This document shows, one piece after another, positions 1 through 5,189 of a stretch of DNA of 5,189 nt (its first letter is position 1; every line of letters begins with the position of its first letter). The position numbers and the translations under genes were made by a program. Source of the stretch: Dehalococcoidia bacterium (GTDB lineage: Bacteria; Chloroflexota; Dehalococcoidia; SZUA-161); NCBI GenBank assembly GCA_030619685.1, contig JAUXAX010000086.1, positions 1 to 5,189 on the forward strand. Direction: 5' to 3'. The notes under the pieces were generated by a model, which was given only the letters and a program-made list of their open reading frames with translations, was not told where the DNA came from and did no database searches.

Positions 1-2336
1 ACCTCTTCATCGGTGAGGGTGCGCTGCAGCGATTGGTAGCGGATGGAGAAGGCAAGGGATTTCTTGCCTCTGGGCACCTGATCGCCGCTGTAGACATCGA
101 AGAGGGAAACCTGGCTCACCAGCGGGAAGCTCTGGATGATACCCTGTACTTTGCTTGCAGCAAGACCGCCATCCACCACCAGAGCGAGGTCGCGGACGAT
201 TCCAGGGAACCTGGGGATGGGTTGGTATCTTAGCTCTGCCCCGGCGAAGAGCAGTAGCTTCTCCAGGTCAACCTCGAAAAGGTTGACTGGCTGGGAAGAG
301 ACGTCGAAGAGCGCCGCCGTTCTGGGATGAACCTCTCCCAAAACTCCTACCTTCTGCCCGTTGACAGTTATCTCTGCCGTCCTCCCGGGCACCAGGTTCC
401 GGTCCTCGACCGGCTCAAAGCTAGCGTCGACCCGCAGTCGGCTGAAAACCGTCTCCAAGACACCTTTGGCGTCGAAGAAATCGAGCATATCCTCTCCCGA
501 AAGCCATGAGCGATCGAACCTGGGACCACCCAGTACCCCGGCCAGCATCTCCCGTTCCTCGGGGAGGTCATTTTCCCTGGGGAAGTATACCTTGCCCACC
601 TCGAATAGCCTGATGCTGTTCTGTTCGTGTCTCTCGTTTGCTGAGAAGGCGGCCAGCAGCCCTGCTCGGAGGCTGGTGCGCAGGTATTCCTGCTCCAGGG
701 TCATTGGGTTGGCCGCTCGTAGTGCGGGACTGATCTTGCGATGCGGGTCTATCTTGTCCAGCATTGCTTGGCTGACCAGAGAGTAGGTGATCACCTCCTG
801 CATACCGCATCCGACGAGGAGGTCCCGGATTGTTTCCTTCAATGTGAGTAAAGGCGCTGGCATCCGCTCGGGGATCTCACCGCGAAGCATGGTCGTTGGG
901 ATCTCGTCGTAGCCTATGATGCGTGCTACTTCCTCGATGAGGTCATCAGCCAACTGGATATCGGTCCGCCAGTAGGGGACTGTTACCAGCAGGTCACCAG
1001 GCGGCCCAGCCAACTCGCTGCTGAACCCTAGCGAGGACAGCACCTCACGTATGCGCTCTGTGTCGAGCTCCAGGCCCAGAATCCGACCAGCCCGTTCTTT
1101 GGGGAGTAAAATTGGCTGTGTGTCCTTCTTCCCCGGGAAGACATCGACTATCCCCTTGGCTGCCTTGCCTCCTGCCACCTCTGTCAGGAGCTGGGTTGCG
1201 CGGCGCAATGCTATTGGCGCGAGATCAGGGCTTATGCTCTTTTCGAAGCGGGATGAAGCTTCGCTGCGCAGATCCAGTCTCATGGAGGTACGCCTGATGC
1301 TGGCGCCGTTGAAGTTCGCCGACTCCAGAAGGATCGAGATTGTGGTATCGATCACCTCGCTATCTGCGCCTCCCATTACGCCGGCGAGAGCGATAGGGTC
1401 TTCCTCATCGGCGATAATAAGCATGTCGTGATCCAGGTCTCTCTCCATCCCATCGAGGGTGAACAGGGACTCGTCATCCCCCGCTCGGCGCACGATCACT
1501 TTCTTTCCTTTGACCTCTTTGTAATCGAACGCATGCAGGGGCTGTCCATACTCCAGCATCACGTAGTTGGTGATGTCCACGATATTGCTGATGGGACGCA
1601 TGCCAGAGGCAAGGAGCCTCTGTTGCATCCACTGTGGGGAAGGGCCTATTTTAACGTCGGTTACCAGGCTGGCACAGTATCTGGGGCACAGCTCAGGGTC
1701 AGCGATCTCAACTGAAACCGAGTCCTGGATAGGTGGCTCCTGCTCGTCATAGCTCACGTCGGGTATATGTGTGGCCTGGCTGGTCAAGGCTGCTACCTCT
1801 CGGGCGATGCCGATCACCGATAGGCAGTCAGGGCGATTGGGTGTAGCCTTAAGGTCAAGGATAGTATCCCCCAGGTATTGGGAGAGGGGCATGCCCACAG
1901 GCGCTTCGGGTGGCAGGATCATTATCCCCTCGTGTCGGTCGGAGATACCGAGCTCCTTTTCTGAGCAGACCATCCCCTCTGACCTGACGCCACGGATCTT
2001 GGCGGGTTTGAGCTTTGTTAGTTCGCCGGTATGTCCGTCGATGAGTTGAGCGCCGACTCGGGCGAAGGAAACCTTTTGGCCTTGCTCCAGATTGGGAGCG
2101 CCGGTGACCACCGTTATGCGCTCCTCACCCAGGTCGATGGTCGCAAGCTGGAGGCGGTCAGCATTGGGATGCTTCTCCAGTGCTATCACCTGCCCCACAG
2201 AGATACCTTCCCAACCAGCGCCGACAACCTCTATCCCGCCGACCTCGGTTCCCGACATGGTCAGCTTCTCAGCTAGCTCTTCGGTAGACAGGGGGAGGTT
2301 GACATAATCCTGAAGCCATTTGAGGGAGGTTTTCAT
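1..2336 (-). CDS. pheT: Phenylalanine--tRNA ligase beta subunit (PheT), cut at its 3' end by the window edge
   Basis: This is the beta subunit of the cytoplasmic alpha2beta2 phenylalanyl-tRNA synthetase; it binds tRNA and edits mischarged Tyr-tRNA(Phe). Reading the minus strand from the ATG at 2336 gives 778 codons with no stop or frameshift, starting MKTSLKWLQDYVNLP, a typical PheT N terminus. Domains in order: EMAP-II-like tRNA-binding OB domain (about 40-155), then TPNRPDCLSVIGIARE (165-180); B3/4 editing domain (about 210-390) with GQPLHAFD (264-271), ALAGVMGG (316-323) and RSEASSRFEK (357-366); B5 domain (about 405-480) with D459, D465, E468 and E469 at the spacing of the family's Mg2+ site; a catalytic-like core; and a C-terminal FDX-ACB anticodon domain beginning near PRFPGIVRDLALVVD (708-722). 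H268, E338 and A360 fall where the editing pocket residues lie in E. coli PheT. The family is about 800 residues, so only some 20-30 are missing. The start lies 2 nt after the pheS stop and has no convincing Shine-Dalgarno, which suggests translational coupling. Confidence 0.97.
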   Translation of the reverse strand, partial: MKTSLKWLQDYVNLPLSTEELAEKLTMSGTEVGGIEVVGAGWEGISVGQVIALEKHPNADRLQLATIDLGEERITVVTGAPNLEQGQKVSFARVGAQLIDGHTGELTKLKPAKIRGVRSEGMVCSEKELGISDRHEGIMILPPEAPVGMPLSQYLGDTILDLKATPNRPDCLSVIGIAREVAALTSQATHIPDVSYDEQEPPIQDSVSVEIADPELCPRYCASLVTDVKIGPSPQWMQQRLLASGMRPISNIVDITNYVMLEYGQPLHAFDYKEVKGKKVIVRRAGDDESLFTLDGMERDLDHDMLIIADEEDPIALAGVMGGADSEVIDTTISILLESANFNGASIRRTSMRLDLRSEASSRFEKSISPDLAPIALRRATQLLTEVAGGKAAKGIVDVFPGKKDTQPILLPKERAGRILGLELDTERIREVLSSLGFSSELAGPPGDLLVTVPYWRTDIQLADDLIEEVARIIGYDEIPTTMLRGEIPERMPAPLLTLKETIRDLLVGCGMQEVITYSLVSQAMLDKIDPHRKISPALRAANPMTLEQEYLRTSLRAGLLAAFSANERHEQNSIRLFEVGKVYFPRENDLPEEREMLAGVLGGPRFDRSWLSGEDMLDFFDAKGVLETVFSRLRVDASFEPVEDRNLVPGRTAEITVNGQKVGVLGEVHPRTAALFDVSSQPVNLFEVDLEKLLLFAGAELRYQPIPRFPGIVRDLALVVDGGLAASKVQGIIQSFPLVSQVSLFDVYSGDQVPRGKKSLAFSIRYQSLQRTLTDEE

Positions 2337-2338
2337 GA

Positions 2339-3379
2339 CTAAAACTGCCGCAGAAATCTCAGGTCATTTGAATAAAAAAGGCGGATGTCCTCGATGCCGC
2401 ACTTGAGCATAAGCATGCGCTCCAGACCCAGGCCGAAAGCGAAGCCAGTGTAAACCTCGGGGTCATAGTTCACCCTGCGTAGCACCTCGGGATGCACCAT
2501 GCCTGCGCCAAGGATCTCTATCCAACCGCTGCCCGAGCAGAGCTGGCAGCCATCGCCATTGCATAGAAAGCAGTCGATGGCCATCTCGACACCGGGTTCA
2601 ACAAAGGGGAAGTAGTCGCACCTGAATCTCACCCTTCTCTCCTCGCCGAAAAGCCGCTTGGCGAACTCGAAAAGAGTCCCCTTGAGGTCGGCGAGAGTGA
2701 TATTCTTGTCCACAGCGAACCCCTCGATTTGGTAGAACATGGCCTCATGCGTGGGATCAGTGGCTTCGTAGCGATAGACTTTGCCCGGAACTATCACTCG
2801 AACCGGGGGGCGTCTGGACTCCATAACCCGAATCTGCATGGGAGAGGTATGGGTCCGGAGCAACATCGGCCGCTGACCATCTTCGGTCGTGAAATCCATC
2901 CACAGGGTGGCCCACATATCGCGAGCAGGGTGGTCTTGGGGGATGTTGAGCGCCTCGAAGTTATAGTAATCCCACTCTACGTCAGGGCCCTCAATCACCT
3001 CAAAACCCATAGCCGTGAAGATATCGCAGATGTGACGAAGCATCTGGGTAGTGGGGTGCAATCGACCGAGGGCAGGGGGGCGACCGGTCAGGGTAACATC
3101 GAGGCGTCCTTTCTCGACAGCCCGGGCTATCTCTGACTCCCTGACAGCCTCTTCTTTGAGTGCCAGGGTCTCTTCCAAGAAGGCTCTAAGCTCGTTGGCA
3201 GCCGCCCCCGTTGCACGCTTTTCCTCCAGGGATAATGCTGCCAATCCACGCAAAATCTGCGTTAGGGCACTCTTCCTGCCCAGATAGCGGATGCGCCAGG
3301 CCTCGAGGTCTCTCCGGTTATCAATGCTGTCGAGCTCACTGATCGCTTTTGCTCGGAGCTCGTCAAGCTTAGCTATCAT
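2339..3379 (-). CDS. pheS: Phenylalanine--tRNA ligase alpha subunit (PheS)
   Basis: This is the catalytic alpha subunit of phenylalanyl-tRNA synthetase, a class II enzyme that charges tRNA(Phe) with phenylalanine using ATP. The 346 residues match the usual length of about 330-350. An N-terminal helical, probably coiled-coil tRNA-binding arm (about 1-90) precedes the catalytic core. Motif 1 lies around [20 protein letters not shown] (125-144). The motif 2 region covers [10 protein letters not shown] (175-184) and [20 protein letters not shown] (201-220). Motif 3 is [14 protein letters not shown] (312-325) with R321, and the protein ends in the typical [10 protein letters not shown]314 matches the alanine of the phenylalanine pocket (A294 in E. 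coli). A CxxC-x4-CxxC cluster (C270, C273, C278, C281) sits before [13 protein letters not shown], a metal-knuckle-like insert seen in many bacterial PheS proteins. The ATG at 3379 is preceded in frame by a stop, so it is the most upstream start possible. It lies inside rplT (11-nt overlap); the nearest AAGGAG is 16 nt away, longer than ideal. pheT follows after 2 nt. Confidence 0.98.
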   Translation of the reverse strand: MIAKLDELRAKAISELDSIDNRRDLEAWRIRYLGRKSALTQILRGLAALSLEEKRATGAAANELRAFLEETLALKEEAVRESEIARAVEKGRLDVTLTGRPPALGRLHPTTQMLRHICDIFTAMGFEVIEGPDVEWDYYNFEALNIPQDHPARDMWATLWMDFTTEDGQRPMLLRTHTSPMQIRVMESRRPPVRVIVPGKVYRYEATDPTHEAMFYQIEGFAVDKNITLADLKGTLFEFAKRLFGEERRVRFRCDYFPFVEPGVEMAIDCFLCNGDGCQLCSGSGWIEILGAGMVHPEVLRRVNYDPEVYTGFAFGLGLERMLMLKCGIEDIRLFYSNDLRFLRQF

Positions 3380-3740
3380 CTACTTGCTGAATATTCTCCT
3401 TGGCTACTGCTACCAATTGGGCGAAAGCAGCGGGGTCTGTTACCGCTAGATCGGCGAGTATCTTTCGGTCAAGAGCCACCCCCGCTTTACTTAGGCCGTT
3501 GACAAACTTGCTGTAAGAAAGCCCATCAAGCCTTGTCGCGGCATTGATTCGAGCGATCCATAGTCGGCGCATATCTCCCTTGCGCTCTCTGCGGTGGCGA
3601 TAAGAATATGAGAGTGACTTCAGCATTGACTCGTGAGCCCGCCGGTAGAGGGAGTGCCTGGTGGCTCGGTGGCCCTTGGTTAGCTTCAGCACTTTCTTGT
3701 GGCGGTGGCGGGTTGTCACTCCACCTTTTACTCGGGGCAA
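3369..3740 (-). CDS. rplT: Large ribosomal subunit protein bL20
   Basis: L20 binds 23S rRNA early in assembly of the 50S subunit. In several bacteria it also represses its own operon. The 123 residues are close to the usual 115-120. The protein opens with the conserved [20 protein letters not shown] and continues with a very basic, arginine-rich N-terminal extension. A helical globular domain follows, with [13 protein letters not shown] (59-71) and [20 protein letters not shown] (75-94), both typical of L20. The start codon is TTG (3740-3738). It is supported by the invariant MPRVK N terminus and by a perfect AGGAGG six bases upstream. The last 11 nt overlap pheS, so the short tail QQVDDS is encoded by DNA shared with the pheS start. 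No separate attenuator or leader peptide of the E. coli pheM type can fit between the two genes. Confidence 0.98.
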   Translation of the reverse strand: MPRVKGGVTTRHRHKKVLKLTKGHRATRHSLYRRAHESMLKSLSYSYRHRRERKGDMRRLWIARINAATRLDGLSYSKFVNGLSKAGVALDRKILADLAVTDPAAFAQLVAVAKENIQQVDDS

Positions 3741-3745
3741 GGAAA

Positions 3746-3751
3746 TCCTCC
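3746..3751 (-). promoter_or_regulatory. Shine-Dalgarno of rplT (decides the TTG start)
   Basis: The minus strand reads AGGAGG followed by six bases (ATTTCC) and then the TTG codon at 3740. This is a full anti-Shine-Dalgarno match at good spacing, and it supports TTG as the real rplT start in place of any internal ATG. Confidence 0.85.
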
Positions 3752-3796
3752 TGTGCTACAGACTAGAACCTCTCAGGTGTAGATGTTCCTCCGACC

Positions 3797-3994
3797 TCAG
3801 GTCCCCGGCAGCAACCTTCTGATCCGTTGCCTTGCTGTGGGGTGGAGGGGTATGGTTTTATCGTAAAGCCGTCTCACCCGTTTGGGCTTTTTGCGGCGCA
3901 AATGGCTTTTGCCAATCTTGACGCGCATGATCTTACCGCTGCCAGTTATATGGAAGCGGGCCTTAGCCCCTTTATGAGTTTTTATCTTGGGCAT
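3797..3994 (-). CDS. rpmI: Large ribosomal subunit protein bL35
   Basis: L35 is a small, highly basic 50S protein that binds 23S rRNA. The 65 residues equal the usual family size. The N terminus MPKIKTHKGAKARFHITGSG is the classic L35 signature, followed by the basic segment KIGKSHLRRKKPKRVRRLY (26-44) and a C-terminal stretch RQRIRRLLPGT. The ATG at 3994 lies inside infC, overlapping it by 23 nt in another frame. A modest GAGG six bases upstream serves as ribosome site. In related clusters rpmI and rplT are co-transcribed and translationally coupled. Here they are separated by 56 nt, enough for rplT to carry its own strong ribosome site. Confidence 0.98.
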   Translation of the reverse strand: MPKIKTHKGAKARFHITGSGKIMRVKIGKSHLRRKKPKRVRRLYDKTIPLHPTARQRIRRLLPGT

Positions 3995-4571
3995 CTGCGA
4001 CCTCTTCAGGCTTTTCCTTCTTCGGTTTTTTTGCTGGATGAGGGGAAAGGATTATGTTCATTGAGCGTCCCTCCATCGCAGCTGGCCTTTCCACGCTTGC
4101 CTTTTCAGCGAGAATATTGGCTACATTGTCCAGGAGTTCCTTTCCCAGTTGAGGGTGAGACATTTCTCGGCCACGGAAGAGCACCAAGACCTTGACCTTG
4201 TTGCCCTTATCGAGGAGCTTCCCCACCTGGGCTATCTTATACTCTAGATCGTGTCTGCCGGTCTTAGGACGAAACCGGACTTGCCTTACTGAAACAATCG
4301 TTTGTCGCTTATGGGCTTCCCGTTCTTTCTTGGCTTGCTCATACTTGAACTTGCCGTAGTCGAGCAGACGGCAGACCGGAGGTACAGCGCCGGGTGCTAC
4401 CTCAACCAAATCAACCTCGCGCTCCTGGGCAAGCTTGAGAGCCTCGTCAGTGGGCATGATGCCAATTTGCTCACCGCTCTCCCCGATCACGCGGACCTCT
4501 TTGGCCCTGATCATTCCGTTGATTCGATAGTGCTTGGTTATGCGGTCCCGCGCAGTGAAATGTTTAGGTAT
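3972..4571 (-). CDS. infC: Translation initiation factor IF-3, probable ATA start
   Basis: IF3 binds the 30S subunit, prevents premature joining of 50S and checks the initiator tRNA and start codon. Numbered from the ATA at 4571 the protein has 199 residues. The N domain (about 15-88) contains YRINGMIRAKEVRVIGESGE (15-34) and the IF3 signature RLLDYGKFKYEQAK (68-81). A basic linker leads to the C domain (about 92-182), with VRQVRFRPKTGRHDLEYK and FRGREMSHPQLG (132-143). A lysine-rich then acidic tail ends in DAQDKNS, encoded by the overlap with rpmI. The first ATG in frame (4514) falls within the conserved RIN..IR segment and has no Shine-Dalgarno, so it would truncate the fold. Upstream in frame, before the stop at 4595-4593, there is no ATG, GTG or TTG. 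Only the ATA at 4571 has a strong GGGAGG at six bases. Rarer alternatives are the ATA at 4541 and the ATC at 4523, both without a good ribosome site. The identity is certain; the start is an inference. Confidence 0.95.
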   Translation of the reverse strand: MPKHFTARDRITKHYRINGMIRAKEVRVIGESGEQIGIMPTDEALKLAQEREVDLVEVAPGAVPPVCRLLDYGKFKYEQAKKEREAHKRQTIVSVRQVRFRPKTGRHDLEYKIAQVGKLLDKGNKVKVLVLFRGREMSHPQLGKELLDNVANILAEKASVERPAAMEGRSMNIILSPHPAKKPKKEKPEEVADAQDKNS

Positions 4572-4576
4572 ACTTG

Positions 4577-4583
4577 CCCTCCC
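4577..4583 (-). promoter_or_regulatory. Shine-Dalgarno of infC pointing to the ATA codon at 4571
   Basis: The minus strand reads GGGAGGG. The GGAGG core (4582-4578) ends six bases before the in-frame ATA, which is ideal spacing. No comparable purine-rich site precedes the downstream ATG at 4514, so this site decides the start. Confidence 0.75.
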
Positions 4584-4602
4584 GGAAACAAGCTAAATTT
4601 CC
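4584..4602 (-). other. Small inverted repeat (possible RNA hairpin) just before the infC ribosome site
   Basis: On the minus strand GGAAA and TTTCC flank a nine-base loop, giving a five-pair stem (six with a G-U pair) directly against the GGGAGGG of infC. It would form fully only in transcripts reading through from thrS, since it begins at the last base of the candidate -10 box. It is weak, has no following U-run, and so is not a terminator. Confidence 0.2.
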
Positions 4603-4630
4603 TTATAACACAATCTCCCCAAGAAATCAA
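4602..4630 (-). promoter_or_regulatory. Candidate sigma70-type promoter for infC-rpmI-rplT-pheST
   Basis: The minus strand has TTGATT (4630-4625; matches TTGACA in four of six positions), then 17 bases, then TATAAG (4607-4602; five of six matches to TATAAT). It also has a TG one base upstream of the hexamer, as in extended -10 promoters. The -35 box overlaps the thrS stop codon. Transcription would start near 4595, giving a leader of only about 24 nt before the ATA, with the Shine-Dalgarno inside it. It would let the downstream genes be expressed apart from thrS. This is a pattern match only. Confidence 0.45.
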
Positions 4631-5189
4631 ACGGTACCCTTTGATGCCACCGTTGACTTAACCATGGCCTTGAACTCGGGGAGCGGCTGAGCCTTCAGCT
4701 TCTGGCCGTCGCGAAGCCGAACTGAGACCGTGGAGCTGGCCACTTCCTCATTGCCCACAATTAGCATATAGGGCACCTTTTGCAGTTGAGCATCGCGTAT
4801 CTTCAAGTTCATCCGCTCGCTACGTTCATCTATCTCGACCCTTATTTGCTCGCCCTTGAGTTCAAGGGCTACTTTGCGGGCATAGTCCAGATTCTGGTCG
4901 GTTATGGGGATTACCACTGCCTGCACCGGGGCAAGCCATGTCGGAAATGCGCCGCCGTAGTGCTCGATGAGGCTGCCCAGAAAGCGCTCCATGCTTCCTA
5001 GAACAGTGCGATGTATCATGACTACCCGGTGCTCAAGTCCGTCATCACCGATGTAGTTCACGTCGAACCGTTCCGGTAGGTTGAAATCCACCTGGATGGT
5101 GGGTCCCTGCCAGGTTCGTCCCAGAGAATCCTTGAGGGATATGTCGATTTTGGGACCGTAGAACACACCCTCTCCAGGGTTTACAGTGT
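4627..5189 (-). CDS. thrS: Threonine--tRNA ligase (ThrS), C-terminal part only; 5' part lies beyond the window
   Basis: This cytoplasmic class II enzyme charges tRNA(Thr) with threonine. The visible 186 residues, numbered from the first whole codon at 5187, begin TVNPGEGVFYGPKID, matching the conserved GEGAFYGPKID of the catalytic core. Next come TWQGPTIQVDFNLPERFD and motif 3, VVMIHRTVLGSMERFLG (55-71). H59 there corresponds to the zinc-binding histidine (H511 in E. coli) and R68 is the motif 3 arginine. From about residue 87 the HGTP anticodon-binding domain follows, with VEIDERSERMNLKIRDAQLQ and KVPYMLIVGNEEVASSTVSVR. The gene ends at a TGA (4629-4627). The family is about 580-650 residues, so roughly two thirds lie outside, and the presence of N-terminal TGS and editing domains cannot be judged. 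A GTG at 5166 lies inside the conserved core and is a valine codon, not a start. infC follows 55 nt downstream. Confidence 0.97.
   Translation of the reverse strand, partial: TVNPGEGVFYGPKIDISLKDSLGRTWQGPTIQVDFNLPERFDVNYIGDDGLEHRVVMIHRTVLGSMERFLGSLIEHYGGAFPTWLAPVQAVVIPITDQNLDYARKVALELKGEQIRVEIDERSERMNLKIRDAQLQKVPYMLIVGNEEVASSTVSVRLRDGQKLKAQPLPEFKAMVKSTVASKGTV

Noticed and set aside
33..2307. Many plus-strand open frames of 60-140 codons opposite pheT
   Set aside because: The minus strand encodes an unbroken, well-conserved PheT here; the plus-strand frames resemble no family I know and overlap one another.
2729..3287. Plus-strand open frames opposite pheS
   Set aside because: They are shadows of the conserved PheS coding sequence, with no recognisable domain.
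3369..3379. A pheM-like attenuator leader or T-box before pheS
   Set aside because: rplT and pheS overlap by 11 nt, leaving no room for a leader peptide, antiterminator or T-box.
3741..3796. Possible terminator or leader RNA in the rpmI-rplT spacer
   Set aside because: Only a five-pair stem (CTACA/TGTAG) with a long loop and no U-run can be drawn; apart from the rplT ribosome site nothing is convincing.
4512..4514. ATG as the infC start (180-residue IF3)
   Set aside because: It cuts into the conserved RIN..IR N-terminal segment and has no Shine-Dalgarno; the in-frame sequence upstream still looks like IF3.
4572..4626. An L20-binding autoregulatory leader upstream of infC
   Set aside because: The 55-nt spacer is too short for the known leader types and shows only one weak hairpin.
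3827..4661. Plus-strand open frames opposite rpmI and infC
   Set aside because: They run across two conserved minus-strand genes and the promoter spacer, and resemble no known protein.
5164..5166. GTG as a start of a short 179-residue protein
   Set aside because: It is a valine codon inside the conserved GEGVFYGPKID motif of ThrS; the frame stays open to the window edge.

Overview
The window is one bacterial translation-gene cluster. Every supported gene lies on the minus strand, so it is transcribed from right to left in the given coordinates. In transcription order it holds thrS (3' end only), infC, rpmI, rplT, pheS and pheT (nearly complete, cut at the left edge). This order is the classic thrS-infC-rpmI-rplT-pheS-pheT cluster found across many bacterial phyla. 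The DNA is moderately GC-rich. No mobile element, CRISPR array, tRNA or rRNA was seen. The lineage cannot be fixed from the sequence. The gene order and protein style would suit a Chloroflexota (Dehalococcoidia-like) bacterium or a similar environmental lineage, but this is a weak inference.

Layout, right to left: 5189-4627 is the C-terminal third or so of threonyl-tRNA synthetase. Then comes a 55-nt spacer with a good candidate promoter (TTGATT, 17 nt, TATAAG with an upstream TG) and a strong Shine-Dalgarno. Next is infC (IF3), whose conserved N terminus is in frame upstream of the first ATG. The only start with a good ribosome site is a rare ATA codon at 4571. infC overlaps rpmI (L35) by 23 nt. 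A 56-nt spacer follows, then rplT (L20) with a TTG start and a perfect AGGAGG. rplT overlaps pheS (PheRS alpha) by 11 nt, and pheS is followed after 2 nt by pheT (PheRS beta), which runs uninterrupted for 778 codons to the window edge.

The genes work together in protein synthesis: two aminoacyl-tRNA synthetases, an initiation factor and two large-subunit ribosomal proteins. Tight overlaps (infC/rpmI, rplT/pheS) and the near-abutting pheS/pheT pair point to translational coupling. The most interesting point is start-codon choice: an AUA start on the gene for IF3, the factor that rejects such starts, implies negative autoregulation as known for infC elsewhere. Apart from this the region is ordinary core genome, and I see no new biological system in it.
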